The position numbers and the translations under genes were made by a program. DNA of 64,000 nucleotides from Candidatus Gastranaerophilales bacterium. Lineage in GTDB: Bacteria; Cyanobacteriota; Vampirovibrionia; Gastranaerophilales; Gastranaerophilaceae. The notes below the pieces were generated by a model. The model ran no database searches, had not been told where the DNA came from, and saw nothing but the letters and a program-made list of their open reading frames with translations. Position 1 is the stretch's first letter. Each line of letters begins with the position of its first letter. The stretch is from NCBI GenBank assembly GCA_944325025.1, contig CALUYN010000001.1, positions 1-64,000 on the forward strand, in the 5' to 3' direction. Below are positions 18,001 through 27,404 of this stretch, piece by piece.

Positions 18001-18505
18001 TAGCCGTAATTTGATTTAAAATATCAATAGCAGCTTTTACGGCTGTTTGGGCGGAAGAATTAAAAGTATAATCTTTATCAAATCTTACTACATGGGTTTT
18101 GCCTATAATCTGGCGCCTTAGGCCTATTTTTTTTGTATAATCACTGATAATTTTATCAATATTAATCTTGAATTTATTCAAAAGTTTTACCGAACCTAAG
18201 AGATTTTTCATCTCATCAATATTCGGAAAATCAATTGTCATAATTACAAATTCGTCAGAATTTGCTTCATTCAAAATTACACTTTTTTCGGTATCAAATC
18301 CGCACTTTTTACATTTTTTGCTTCCTGTCTGGTTAATTTTTCCGCAGTTATGACATTTAGTAATAATAACGTATCCGCACTTTTTGCAGGTATTCGTATC
18401 ATTTACAGTTCTGCAAACAGGGCATACAAGTTTAAGCACCTTTTTACAATTAGGGCAAACCATTGCATTATCATCAATTTGTAAACCGCATTTTGGACAT
18501 TCCAT
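15005..18505 (-). CDS. Large zinc-ribbon / NTPase-like / TPR protein
   Basis: 1166 residues. The first 75 hold at least four Cys pairs in zinc-ribbon spacing (CPKCGLQI, CPNCKKV, CPVCRTV, CKKCGYV, CHNCGKI, CKKCGFD). A region at about 85-215 (FVIMTIDFPNIDEMKNLL...) has the position and look of a divergent nucleotide-cyclase domain but no clear catalytic residues. About 330-600 looks like a STAND/AAA-type module: TVIFIEDFDKIDSSSYDVLKF resembles Walker B, and no good Walker A is visible. After 680, helical TPR-like repeats run to the end. The architecture recalls bacterial cyclase-AAA-TPR signalling proteins. Start ATG 18505 is supported by the zinc ribbon beginning at residue 3. Function unknown. 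Confidence 0.7.
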   Translation of the reverse strand: MECPKCGLQIDDNAMVCPNCKKVLKLVCPVCRTVNDTNTCKKCGYVIITKCHNCGKINQTGSKKCKKCGFDTEKSVILNEANSDEFVIMTIDFPNIDEMKNLLGSVKLLNKFKINIDKIISDYTKKIGLRRQIIGKTHVVRFDKDYTFNSSAQTAVKAAIDILNQITAMNCRLTKKKNATVRCNMFLMKRTVEDDPNNLDSGFNISLLNQSANNKEEKILNTFQVLTDDDVSSAIDGEYKLSPLNSVMINDEMVMFYELDLKEFVKIEYPEDETDEIKIPNFVQNMLIEQDKLDGEALNNLDSPGDPDAIYDIETINFDEINAEFMRIENADVLFHIMNKFQSIHKGIVAVKTEELYKPYSLKVLNTLADCGQFDNIISITCYDEMKYSPYSFFRDLVSAIFEYTVSQKLFNQNDFSMFNSVDPDGLIRDLICLKQRETENTEDTRFIYFDIFLTLLQIIPKTVIFIEDFDKIDSSSYDVLKFLFESFEQLDVSFLVSYDKKFSLHRDCHFLLTKPYYTEITLKPTSFEKLIEENKVYYRNILDNFYFQRVAKYACGSILFIDIAIQYLIESGVFAVDDDSIKMINPKTIIIPSNLDRLVARRLNLLQDDADAMKFLTSIVLLGTRIDMNTISSLGYENQSAIIEKLSDMGYVFEYNNCLYFPNYNLLRDNLLTTISKIYLDEVAHELFDKVFIEGMPSPVKAYLYGLLEDHENERKQWEELAQINLSLGDFSSYLNCTNKILQLLDLNDDPEQKEALTEYKLNLYEDISNNLYEYVPEKTSEIAEETLKNLEKTKDVEKIIFLCNKMINGALNTGDYNHALELTHKVLSLLPVSSLNPGDPNFNTYFFLMSLIHIQILFNVGALMDSLDVGYKVLNIVNMQSLAALKPDYFTEEDFKALIADSVGYVALGNVLILSGNVGQFLDIVNADLNFIPKSYNLFIALEDLIHGRPISVKCEDVAENDRFGNIIINIINAFLNYEGDYTKFAEYIYKAKIAAKISKIHQLELFCDLLIGYAYMQLGSYKKADSIIYKIIKATNNNGMTTLLYVAWYIMSELHLKQNKYEVAYGIINNSLIQLEKNNITSEYLLMLFKYNMYKVMMFEKRSDKAEILMAHARYIAAKYGINFNFDTDPNHYIAVEEDDSQSIEDNPAEAKVVSDDELKQGE

Positions 18506-18544
18506 ACGAAAATTATACCACTATACAGGACTTTGCACAAGAAA

Positions 18545-19714
18545 CTAATTGTATCTTATACCTGCATCTTTCATTCTTCTTATACATTCTTTTATAGTTT
18601 CAACATCTTTTGTAAGCGCGACACGGAAATACCCTTCGCCGTATTTGCCGTATCCGTTTCCGGGCGGAACAACTATATTAGCTTTTTCAAGCATAGCTGT
18701 TACAAATTCTTCAGATGTCATTCCTTTAGGAACAGGAAGCCATAGATAAAATGTTGCCTTTGAAGGTTTTATATTCCATCCGAGTTCTCTAAAACCTTCT
18801 TCCGCAGCATCTCGTCTTTGCTGGTACATTTTATTCAAATCATTAATATATTTTTCATCCACATCAAATGCAACAGAAGCAGCATCTTGAATTGCCTTAA
18901 AAGTACCTGAGTCTATATTGTTTTTAATTGTTCCAAGCGCTTTGACAGCCTGAGCATTGCCGCAAACAAACCCGACTCTCCATCCGGTCATATTATACGA
19001 TTTTGAATGAGAGTAAAATTCAAGAGCAACGTCTTTTGCACCTTCAACCTGCAGAACAGAAGGAGCTTTGTACCCGTCATAAGTCATTTCAGAATATGCC
19101 ATATCAGAGCATAATAAAATATCATACTTTTTACAAAAATCTACAGCCTTCTTAAAGAAATCTAAATCAGCAACAGCACCTGTCGGATTGTTAGGGTAAT
19201 TTAAAAACATAATTTTTGATTTCTTTGCAATATCTTCTGGAATTTTATCAAAATCAGGCAGGTAGCCGTTTTCTTCTAATAAAGGCATTTCATAAGGAGT
19301 GCCTCCTGCAAAAATAGTTGCATTGTGATAAACTGGATACCCGGGATCTGGCACAAGAGTGTAATCACCTTTGTCTACAAAAGCAAAAAATACATGCGCA
19401 ATAGCTTCTTTAGATCCGATATTAGCAAGCATTTCTGTATCAGGGTCAAGTTCTACATCAAAACGTTTTTTCATCCAGTTACAAGCAGCTTTTCTGAATT
19501 TTTCAGTGCCATTATAAGGAGGATAATCATGGTTTTTCGGATTATCGATAGCCCTGTGCATTTCTTCAACAATCGGCTGCAATGTAGGTTTATCAGGGTC
19601 ACCAATACCAAGACTTATTATATCTTTTCCCTGCGCTTTTGCTTCTGCAATTTTTCTGTCTATTTCTGCAAAAAGATAGGGTGGGATTTTTTCCAAACGT
19701 TCAGATACTTTCAT
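18545..19714 (-). CDS. dapL: LL-diaminopimelate aminotransferase
   Basis: 389 residues, a fold-type I PLP aminotransferase. Residues 1-40 (SERLEKIPPYLFAEIDRKIAEA) and SLGIGDPDKPTLQPIVEEM are typical of DapL, which converts tetrahydrodipicolinate plus glutamate directly to LL-diaminopimelate for lysine and peptidoglycan. PLP Lys is in SHSKSYNMTGWRVGF, with NYPNNPTGAVADLDFF and the C-terminal Arg region YFRVALT. The DapL route is shared by cyanobacteria and plants, consistent with the proposed lineage. AAGGAG precedes the ATG. Other class I aminotransferases of similar length (AspC-like) are the main alternative. Confidence 0.85.
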   Translation of the reverse strand: MKVSERLEKIPPYLFAEIDRKIAEAKAQGKDIISLGIGDPDKPTLQPIVEEMHRAIDNPKNHDYPPYNGTEKFRKAACNWMKKRFDVELDPDTEMLANIGSKEAIAHVFFAFVDKGDYTLVPDPGYPVYHNATIFAGGTPYEMPLLEENGYLPDFDKIPEDIAKKSKIMFLNYPNNPTGAVADLDFFKKAVDFCKKYDILLCSDMAYSEMTYDGYKAPSVLQVEGAKDVALEFYSHSKSYNMTGWRVGFVCGNAQAVKALGTIKNNIDSGTFKAIQDAASVAFDVDEKYINDLNKMYQQRRDAAEEGFRELGWNIKPSKATFYLWLPVPKGMTSEEFVTAMLEKANIVVPPGNGYGKYGEGYFRVALTKDVETIKECIRRMKDAGIRYN

Positions 19715-19755
19715 GACTTCTCCTTCTTAATATACTTTCCTTACCTTTAATTTTA

Positions 19756-19764
19756 TGCTATCAT
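19756..19764 (+). promoter_or_regulatory. Extended -10 promoter of ruvB
   Basis: TGCTATCAT, 18 bases before ATG 19783, with AAAGGAAAG between. It is divergent from dapL. Confidence 0.45.
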
Positions 19765-19782
19765 AAATATAAAGGAAAGACA

Positions 19783-20859
19783 ATGAGTATAATTGCAGAT
19801 GACAATGATTTTAAAAGTTCAGCAATTGCCGAAAATAAAAAACATTCGGTTATAAAACCGGAATGCCTTGATAATGATAAAAATTTTGAAAATTGCATAA
19901 GACCCAAAACTTTTGATACTTATATAGGCCAATCTGCTTTAAAAGAAACACTGAAAATTTCGATTGAAGCTGCAAAAAAACGCGGACTTCCTTTAGACCA
20001 TTTATTATTTTACGGGCCGCCGGGACTCGGAAAAACAACGTTAGCCGGAGTAATTGCCGAACAAATGGGAGTTGAAATAAAAATAACATCAGCTCCTGCT
20101 CTTGAGCGTCCAAGAGATATTATCGGGATTTTAATGTCTTTAAAAGGCGGAGAAATATTATTTATTGATGAAATCCACAGGCTGAATAAAGTTGCAGAAG
20201 AAATTTTATACCCTGCAATGGAAGATTTCTTTTTAGATATGACAACCGGCAAATCACAAACAGTAAAAACTTTACGCATTCCGCTTCCAAAATTTACGCT
20301 GATAGGAGCTACAACAAAAGCCGGAGAACTTTCAGGCCCGCTTCGCGACCGTTTCGGGATAATCCACAGACTTGAATTTTACACTGAAGAAGAATTATCA
20401 CAGGTTATAAAACGAACAGCAGGAATTCTAAATATAGATATAACAGAAGATGGTGCACATGCAATTGCTAAACGTTCACGAGGCACACCGCGTATTGCAA
20501 ACAGGTTAGTAAAAAGGGTTGCAGACTATGCACTGGTAAAACATGACGGAAAAATAACCGAAGACATCGCAAACAAATCTCTGGATATCTTAAAAATAGA
20601 TAACTTTGGGCTTGATAATACTGACAGGAGCCTTTTAAAACTTATTATCGAAAAATATGACGGCGGCCCTGTAGGGATTGAAACAATTGCCGCTGCAATT
20701 GGGGAAGATGTCAGAACAATTGAGGATGTCTGCGAACCATTTTTGCTGCAGGCAGGACTGCTTCAGCGTACTCCGCGCGGGAGAAAAGTGTCACCCGCAA
20801 CTTACAGGCATCTCGGATACAAAAATATCCAAATTTCTGAGCAGCAAAATCTTTTTTAA
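19783..20859 (+). CDS. ruvB: Holliday junction branch migration ATPase RuvB
   Basis: 358 residues, normal length. AAA+ core: [12 protein letters not shown], Walker [10 protein letters not shown] (about 78-86), Walker [11 protein letters not shown], sensor 1 [20 protein letters not shown] with the Arg finger region, sensor 2 [13 protein letters not shown]-terminal winged helix follows ([13 protein letters not shown]). RuvB drives branch migration with RuvA (encoded apart, at 36.9 kb) on Holliday junctions. The first 35 residues are a poorly conserved extension. Monocistronic by spacing. Confidence 0.97.
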   Translation: MSIIADDNDFKSSAIAENKKHSVIKPECLDNDKNFENCIRPKTFDTYIGQSALKETLKISIEAAKKRGLPLDHLLFYGPPGLGKTTLAGVIAEQMGVEIKITSAPALERPRDIIGILMSLKGGEILFIDEIHRLNKVAEEILYPAMEDFFLDMTTGKSQTVKTLRIPLPKFTLIGATTKAGELSGPLRDRFGIIHRLEFYTEEELSQVIKRTAGILNIDITEDGAHAIAKRSRGTPRIANRLVKRVADYALVKHDGKITEDIANKSLDILKIDNFGLDNTDRSLLKLIIEKYDGGPVGIETIAAAIGEDVRTIEDVCEPFLLQAGLLQRTPRGRKVSPATYRHLGYKNIQISEQQNLF

Positions 20860-20881
20860 GCTTGCAAATCAAAATTTTCTA

Positions 20882-21919
20882 TTACATCCAAGGTTTAACT
20901 AAAAACTTAATAGCTTTCCCATCTATATGCTGCTTCATTGCCCACTCGACTTTTTCAAGAGGCACTGTATCGGTAATAAGTTTTTCAACTTCCAACTCAC
21001 CTGATGCAATGTAATCAAGCGCCATCCTGAAATATTTAGGAGTATGATGGAATACACTCATAAGCGTTATATCGCCATAGTGCATTTTTGTAGTATCAAA
21101 AGTTACCGTAGAACCTGACTTGCAGCCGCCAAAAAAGTGAACGGTACCACCCGGACGCACGCAGGAAAATATTCTCTCCCATATTTCAGGCAATCCCACA
21201 CATTCAACTGCAACATCTAGCCCCTTATGCTCATCTGTATATTCTCTGAATATTTTTTCAGGATTTGGATATTTTGTTAAATCTATTATTTCATCTGCAT
21301 GTGCAAATTCTTCTGCAGCTTTTAATTTTATTGGATTTCTGCCCGCAACAATAACATTTGCACCTTTAAGCTTTGCAAGCCGTGCAAACATCAGCCCGAT
21401 CGGGCCTATTCCAATAATTCCGACTGTCTGACCTTTTTTAATACCTGTTCTTTCAACTCCATGGACAACATTAGCTAAAGGTTCGCAAAAAGCTGCTTTG
21501 TCAAAACTTAAATCATCCGGCAAAATCAGCATATTTTTTTCAACAATTCTTGCAGGAACAGTAATATATTGAGCATATGCACCATTTAACAAATCCAAAT
21601 TTTCACAAAGATTGTATTCCTCATGTCTGCAGTAAAAACAGTGTCCGCAGGGGGCTGAATTTGCGGCCACGACTCTATCTCCAGGCTTGAATTTGTCGAC
21701 ACCTCTGCCTACTTTTTCAACAATCCCTGCAAACTCATGTCCAAATCCGGATGGTACAGATTTAATAAGAACCGGATGCCCGCGCCTGAAAGTTTTTACA
21801 TCAGTTCCGCAAGTTAACGCTGACATAATCTTTACAACAACTTCCCCCTCTTCAGGTGGTTTTACGGGAACCTCTTCATATTTTATATTCTCTGGTCCAT
21901 AGTATTGAATTGCTTTCAT
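20882..21919 (-). CDS. Zinc-dependent medium-chain alcohol/polyol dehydrogenase
   Basis: 345 residues from ATG 21919 (MKAIQYYGPENI), chosen because it starts the fold and clears the upstream gene; an ATG seven codons earlier would overlap that gene. Catalytic zinc ligands in LTCGTDVKTFRRGHP and GFGHEFAG, structural zinc Cys set CGHCFYCRHEEYNLC, NAD(P)-binding GIIGIGPIGLMFARLA. MDR-family enzymes oxidise alcohols or polyols with NAD(P). Sorbitol/threonine dehydrogenase-like, but the substrate is not readable from sequence. It forms a two-gene unit with the related dehydrogenase upstream. Confidence 0.85.
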   Translation of the reverse strand: MKAIQYYGPENIKYEEVPVKPPEEGEVVVKIMSALTCGTDVKTFRRGHPVLIKSVPSGFGHEFAGIVEKVGRGVDKFKPGDRVVAANSAPCGHCFYCRHEEYNLCENLDLLNGAYAQYITVPARIVEKNMLILPDDLSFDKAAFCEPLANVVHGVERTGIKKGQTVGIIGIGPIGLMFARLAKLKGANVIVAGRNPIKLKAAEEFAHADEIIDLTKYPNPEKIFREYTDEHKGLDVAVECVGLPEIWERIFSCVRPGGTVHFFGGCKSGSTVTFDTTKMHYGDITLMSVFHHTPKYFRMALDYIASGELEVEKLITDTVPLEKVEWAMKQHIDGKAIKFLVKPWM

Positions 21920-21929
21920 AATGCTCACT

Positions 21930-22922
21930 TCACTCATCACTCTTTACTTTTATATACGCTTTCATAATTTTATTAGATATTGTATCATCAAAAGCCCTCT
22001 GAATATCATCAAGCTTGTACTCAGTCGAAATTTTATCCACTTTGACTTTGCCTGTTCTCAATAACTCTAAAGAGTCTTTTAAATCAGCCGGAGAAGGCGA
22101 ATAACTGCCAAGAACAGTCAATTCTCTATAGTAAATTTCATTATTTGGATAAGACGCTTCATCATGCGGAGTACTTGAAAATACAAGGATTTTACCGCCG
22201 TTTCTCACATATTTTAAAGCTGTATCAATAGCTTTATCAGCACCTGATGTCATAAATATTCCGTCTGCCTTCAAATCATCCGGTAATTTACGGACATCAT
22301 AAGCTTCAATTCCAAAAGATTTTAAAAATTCAATCCGCTCTGATATCAAGTCACAGCCGACAACATTATAACCGTAAGCATTAAGTGCCTGAGCAGTTAA
22401 AATGCCAATTGAGCCAAGCCCAACCACAAGAGCAGTATCTCCATTTAACAAACCCGCACGCTTTACAGCCCTAACAATACATCCTAAAGGTTCATAAAAC
22501 GATGCTTCAACTTCAGTTAAATTTTCAGGTTTTAAATGAGCAACGTTTTTTAAATGCTCATCACTTAAATAAACATATTCAGAAAAACCTCCTGGTATAA
22601 GGTTAGTTTCCTTAAAATGTCTACACATGGAAACATTTCCGTGCCTGCAATATACACACTCGCCGCATGGAATATGGTGTGATGTAACTATTACATCGCC
22701 AGACTTGAAAGAAGTATCAGAATTTATTTCAACAATTTGAGCAACAATTTCATGACCTAAAACTGTTCCGTCTTGAGCTATTTTATGAATAAATTTAACG
22801 ATATCAGAACCGCAGAGTCCGCAGCCGATTACTCTTACGATAGCTCCTTTTTTATTATTCAGCTGCAAATTTTCAACTTCTTTAATTAAAATTTTATTAT
22901 TTTCTACAACAGCTATTTTCAT
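21930..22922 (-). CDS. Zinc-dependent medium-chain dehydrogenase (paralogue)
   Basis: 330 residues. Zinc site CGLCGSDIVKFIH and LGHEIVAQIVEI, structural Cys set CGECVYCRHGNVSMC, Rossmann GxGxxG-type ALVVGLGSIGILTAQAL. Related to but clearly diverged from the gene just downstream. Two adjacent MDR enzymes with a ten-base gap suggest successive oxidation steps on the same carbon source, or two halves of one pathway (inference). The upstream gap to the divergent GNAT gene is 67 bases and holds that gene's promoter. Confidence 0.85.
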   Translation of the reverse strand: MKIAVVENNKILIKEVENLQLNNKKGAIVRVIGCGLCGSDIVKFIHKIAQDGTVLGHEIVAQIVEINSDTSFKSGDVIVTSHHIPCGECVYCRHGNVSMCRHFKETNLIPGGFSEYVYLSDEHLKNVAHLKPENLTEVEASFYEPLGCIVRAVKRAGLLNGDTALVVGLGSIGILTAQALNAYGYNVVGCDLISERIEFLKSFGIEAYDVRKLPDDLKADGIFMTSGADKAIDTALKYVRNGGKILVFSSTPHDEASYPNNEIYYRELTVLGSYSPSPADLKDSLELLRTGKVKVDKISTEYKLDDIQRAFDDTISNKIMKAYIKVKSDE

Positions 22923-22954
22923 ATTCAGCCTCTCGCCAAAATTTTAACACAAAC

Positions 22955-22983
22955 TTGAAAAGATTAAAAATAAATTATATAAT
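22955..22983 (+). promoter_or_regulatory. Sigma-70 promoter of the GNAT gene
   Basis: TTGAAA - 17 bases - TATAAT, one of the best consensus promoters here. The -10 ends six bases before ATG 22990 and no Shine-Dalgarno fits, so the transcript should be leaderless. Confidence 0.65.
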
Positions 22984-22989
22984 ACATAT

Positions 22990-23976
22990 ATGACAGTCAT
23001 TAGAAGATTAAATTGTTTTGATGCACCTAAAATAAAAAAAATGATTTCATATCTTGGCAATGACGGCAGTGAAAAGTTTTCTAGAGCATTGAGCCATGAG
23101 GCTTTTATCATGCTTCAAAATCTCTTACCGCTAAAATATAAATTCATGCCTGTGTCATTTATTCTGCTTGAAAACAAAGAGATACTCGGGCTTATTACCG
23201 TAGTACCAACAAACGGCAATCCTTATAAAATAAATATTACAAGGCTGATTTTCCAACAAAATCTTTATGATGTCGGCAAAAGGCTTATTGATTTTGTAAT
23301 TGCAAGACTGGGCGCTAAAGGAGCTGCCTCTTTTCATGTTACTGTTGACCAGTCGCACGATGAACTGCTTGATTTATTTATGAACGGCTGCGGCTTCAGA
23401 CAGTGCAGTTACGAAAATTTATGGAAACTCGAAAACTTTAAACCGCTTACCGATAAGCAGGCTGATTTCAGATACTGCCAGAACAGCGACGCTTTGAAAG
23501 TTGCAGCACTATATAACAGCGAACTCAATAATCTATATAAACCATCTCTTGAAAGGGCTAAAGATGAATACAAAGAACCTGTATTTGCAGGTTTGACAAA
23601 TTTTTACAAAAACAGGTATGTGCTTGAAGAACCGTCTAATCATAAAATTATAGCATATCTATCAATTACAACCTCAGACAATCTGAATTTTATAATTGAT
23701 ATGTCTGTAAATGACGGCTATAACGTACCTTATGATGAAATTATAAACTTTGCACTCGCCGAGATTTCAAGAAGAAAAACAAAATTTTATGCGTTCTTAA
23801 AACACCGCCAGTACACAAAAACAGCAGATACTCTGGAAAAATATCTTCACGAACGGAATTTAAACTGTATACAGACTCAATGTGTTTTGGTAAAAGATTT
23901 TTACAAACCTGTTAAGCAAGCAGAAAATGCACTTCAGATATTTCTGTTTGGAGAAAATAAACTCGCCTCAAATTAA
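22990..23976 (+). CDS. GNAT-like acetyltransferase-fold protein
   Basis: 328 residues. Residues 1-150 show a GNAT-like plan: VIRRLNCFDAPKIKKMISYL at the start, PVSFILLENKEILGLITVVP as beta4-type strand pair, DVGKRLIDFVIARLGAKGAASFHVTVDQSHDELLDLFMNGCGFRQCSYENLWKL (in pieces) as the helix and C-terminal strands with the typical late GFRQC turn. The acetyl-CoA P-loop (QxxGxG/A) is not clear, so activity is uncertain. A second, weaker half (170-320) may repeat the fold. No neighbour gives a substrate. The gene lies upstream of ilvC with its own promoter. Confidence 0.65.
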   Translation: MTVIRRLNCFDAPKIKKMISYLGNDGSEKFSRALSHEAFIMLQNLLPLKYKFMPVSFILLENKEILGLITVVPTNGNPYKINITRLIFQQNLYDVGKRLIDFVIARLGAKGAASFHVTVDQSHDELLDLFMNGCGFRQCSYENLWKLENFKPLTDKQADFRYCQNSDALKVAALYNSELNNLYKPSLERAKDEYKEPVFAGLTNFYKNRYVLEEPSNHKIIAYLSITTSDNLNFIIDMSVNDGYNVPYDEIINFALAEISRRKTKFYAFLKHRQYTKTADTLEKYLHERNLNCIQTQCVLVKDFYKPVKQAENALQIFLFGENKLASN

Positions 23977-23999
23977 TTTATCTTTGTTTATTTTATTTG

Positions 24000-24008
24000 T
24001 GTTAAAAT
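24000..24008 (+). promoter_or_regulatory. Extended -10 promoter of ilvC
   Basis: TGTTAAAAT, 26 bases before ATG 24035, followed by AAAGGCGGG as Shine-Dalgarno. Confidence 0.45.
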
Positions 24009-24019
24009 GAACATATTGA

Positions 24020-25060
<1,041 letters not shown>

Positions 25061-25063
25061 CAG

Positions 25064-25098
25064 AAGAACAGAAGGCAAGAGGTCAGGAAGGCAGGCTG
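25064..25098. repeat. Short copy of the GACCTC-type repeat unit
   Basis: AAGGCAAGAGGTCAGGAAGG, an inverted copy of the AGCTTGACCTCTTG...CCTGACCTCC unit found in the prepilin loci, lies between ilvC and the OB-HD gene. Confidence 0.55.
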
Positions 25099-25161
25099 AT
25101 AAGAAAATAATACACTGTTTACAGCCATAACTTCCACTCTTATACTTATAATGGAGAAAAA

Positions 25162-26004
25162 ATGTTTAATACAGATACAGATTATGAAGTAGTAGTATTT
25201 TCAATAGGCGACACAAAAGCCGGAACTAAAATGGGTAAATTACAGCTTAAAAACCTTAAAGACGAATCCATTTTAAACTGTATTTTGTGGGAAGAAACCC
25301 TGAACCGCTACGACAGCAAAATTTTCAGAACAGGTAATATAGTAAGAATTGTAACGGCATCATTCAATGAACGATACAATAACTGCCTTGTTTCATCACT
25401 GCAGCTGATTAAAGAGGCAAAAACAGGACTTGATGAAAATGAACGAGAAAAAGTCTACGCAGAACTTATTTCCTATATAGATACAATCAAAGATGAAAAA
25501 CTTAATGCTTTTCTTGCAGGATATTTTGCCGAACACAAAGATAAAATTAAAATAATGCCCGCAGCAAAGCTTATGCATCACAACTATATAGGCGGTTTAA
25601 TGGTGCATACACTTGAATGCATCCGTTATGCCGAGTCAAATATGGAACTGTCAGACTACAAATTCAACCGCGACGAGATCATTGCAGCCTGTATGCTGCA
25701 CGATATAGGTAAAATTTTTGAGTACACTATTGATCTTGAAACCGGTTTAATTGATTATGACGAAAATTTCCGCAATGAATGGCTTACCCATTCTCAGTAC
25801 GGATTTTCAATATGTATGACTCATGGTTTTAAAAGAATTGCAAAAATGATTGCAGCACACCACGGCAGAAGCGATTGGGGCGCAATAATCGATCTTGATC
25901 AAAAAGATCTTGAACCAGAACTTTATTTTATTCACCTGATAGATAATCTGTCAGCTAAATTCGGGAAAATAAATGTACGTATTCTTGAAGAAAAAGGAGT
26001 ATAA
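25162..26004 (+). CDS. OB-fold/HD-domain exoribonuclease-like phosphohydrolase (YhaM type)
   Basis: 280 residues. An N-terminal OB-like beta domain (about 1-95: GKLQLKNLKDESILNCILWEE, GNIVRIVTASFNERYNN) is joined to an HD domain with His in LMHHNYIGGLMVHTLECIRYAE, the HD pair in ACMLHDIGKIFEY and a late His in MIAAHHGRSDWGA. This order is that of YhaM/CBF1-like 3'-5' exoribonucleases. The linker is shorter than in Bacillus YhaM (about 315 residues). AAAGGAGTATAAAG at its end serves as the Shine-Dalgarno of the first thymidylate kinase gene, so the three genes form an operon. Confidence 0.75.
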   Translation: MFNTDTDYEVVVFSIGDTKAGTKMGKLQLKNLKDESILNCILWEETLNRYDSKIFRTGNIVRIVTASFNERYNNCLVSSLQLIKEAKTGLDENEREKVYAELISYIDTIKDEKLNAFLAGYFAEHKDKIKIMPAAKLMHHNYIGGLMVHTLECIRYAESNMELSDYKFNRDEIIAACMLHDIGKIFEYTIDLETGLIDYDENFRNEWLTHSQYGFSICMTHGFKRIAKMIAAHHGRSDWGAIIDLDQKDLEPELYFIHLIDNLSAKFGKINVRILEEKGV

Positions 26005-26007
26005 AGT

Positions 26008-26682
26008 TTGTCTAAATTAACAGAAAAACACAATTATAAAGGCACTTTAGTCTGCGTAGAAGGTATAGACGGCTCAGGTAAATCCACACAGCTGACACTG
26101 CTTCGCGACTGGCTAAAATCAACAGGAAAAGACGTGATTTTTACTGAGTGGAATTCCTCTGAATTAATCAGCCAGACAACAAAACTTGCCAAAAAGAAAA
26201 ATATGCTTTCACCAAGGACTTTTTCTCTTTTGCACGCTGTTGACTTTGCAGACAGGCTAAAACAGGTTATTGATCCGGCTCTGAAAGCAGGATTTATTGT
26301 ACTTGCCGACAGATATGCCTATACTGCATTTGCAAGAGATGTGGCAAGAGGAGTTGATCCCAAGTGGGTTAGAAATGTCTATAACTTTGCAATAAAACCA
26401 GATCTTGCAATTTATTTTGATATAGACCCGAAAAATTCTATGGAAAGAATTTGTTCAAACCGTGCTCCGAAATTCTACGAAGCAGGTATGGATTTAAAAT
26501 TAAGCAACGACCCATACGAAAGTTATCTAATTTTCCAGGGCAGAGTAATAAAAGAATACAAAAAAATGGTAAAAGAATTTGGACTGGTAAAACTTGATGC
26601 AATGGATTCCATACATTCAAAACAGGTCAGAATTAGAGAAATACTAAAAGAAGTTCTTAATAACAAAGGAGTAAACATATAA
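26008..26682 (+). CDS. tmk: Thymidylate kinase (first of two tandem copies)
   Basis: 224 residues, initiating at TTG 26008, eight bases after AAGGAG. P-loop EGIDGSGKSTQLTLL (about residues 18-32), DR(Y) motif VLADRYAYTAFARDVARG, and a C-terminal lid region. Tmk phosphorylates dTMP to dTDP. The C-terminal half carries unusual inserts (FYEAGMDLKLSNDPYESYLIFQGRVI) compared with E. coli Tmk. It overlaps the second copy by one base and shares the same layout; which copy is the essential dTMP kinase cannot be told. Confidence 0.85.
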   Translation: MSKLTEKHNYKGTLVCVEGIDGSGKSTQLTLLRDWLKSTGKDVIFTEWNSSELISQTTKLAKKKNMLSPRTFSLLHAVDFADRLKQVIDPALKAGFIVLADRYAYTAFARDVARGVDPKWVRNVYNFAIKPDLAIYFDIDPKNSMERICSNRAPKFYEAGMDLKLSNDPYESYLIFQGRVIKEYKKMVKEFGLVKLDAMDSIHSKQVRIREILKEVLNNKGVNI

Positions 26683-27353
26683 TGGCACAATTTAAAACAA
26701 AACACGGATATGAAGGTTTGCTAATTGTTATAGAAGGGACTGACGGGTCAGGCAAATCAACACAATTACAGCTTCTGAAAAAATCAATTCAGGCACAGTC
26801 TTACGGGGTGATTATATCCGAGTGGAAAACATCACGTTTGATTGCAAATGTAATTGATGATGCAAAAGAAAGAAATTTGCTTAATGCAACAACATACAGC
26901 CTTCTTTATGCTGCTGATTTTGCTGATAGACTGGAAAATACAATTATTCCTGCTCTAAAATCAGGCTTTATTGTACTTTTAGACAGATATTATTACACTG
27001 CTCTTGCCCGTGATGTTGTAAGAGGGCAGGATATTGAATGGGTTAAAAATCTCTATGACTACGCACCAGAGCCTGATTTAATATTTTATCTTGATATGCC
27101 TGTTGATGTCCTTTTAAAAAGAATAATCGGGACAACAGGCTTGAATTACTATGAAAGCGGACGAGATGTCGGGTTTTCATCAGATTTTTACAAGAGTTTT
27201 GAAATTTATCAGAACAAATGTCTTGAACAGTATGAAAAAATGAAATCCGAATACAATTTTATTAGCATTGACGGGACAAAATCAATTGATGAAATCCACT
27301 CTATTATGAACCACGAAGTCCAGAAAATTCTGGACTCCGGAGTACTGTATTAG
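26682..27353 (+). CDS. Thymidylate kinase-like protein (second tandem copy)
   Basis: 223 residues. Collinear with the first copy: EGTDGSGKSTQLQLL, LLDRYYYTALARDVVRG, YYESGRDVGFSSDFYKSFEIYQNKCLEQYEKM. P-loop and DR motif residues are retained, so it is probably active. Start ATG 26682 shares its A with the TAA of the first copy, with AAAGGAG eight bases upstream. By eye the two are about half identical, which suggests an old duplication with specialisation, perhaps for another deoxynucleotide. Both belong to the OB-HD operon. Confidence 0.8.
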   Translation: MAQFKTKHGYEGLLIVIEGTDGSGKSTQLQLLKKSIQAQSYGVIISEWKTSRLIANVIDDAKERNLLNATTYSLLYAADFADRLENTIIPALKSGFIVLLDRYYYTALARDVVRGQDIEWVKNLYDYAPEPDLIFYLDMPVDVLLKRIIGTTGLNYYESGRDVGFSSDFYKSFEIYQNKCLEQYEKMKSEYNFISIDGTKSIDEIHSIMNHEVQKILDSGVLY

Positions 27354-27404
27354 TATGTAAAATAATCAATTAATGCACATTTGCTGAAGATAATATTTTA
27401 AGAA

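Noticed and set aside
26682..27353. Calling the second thymidylate kinase a pseudogene
   Set aside because: Full length with P-loop, DRY motif and its own Shine-Dalgarno.
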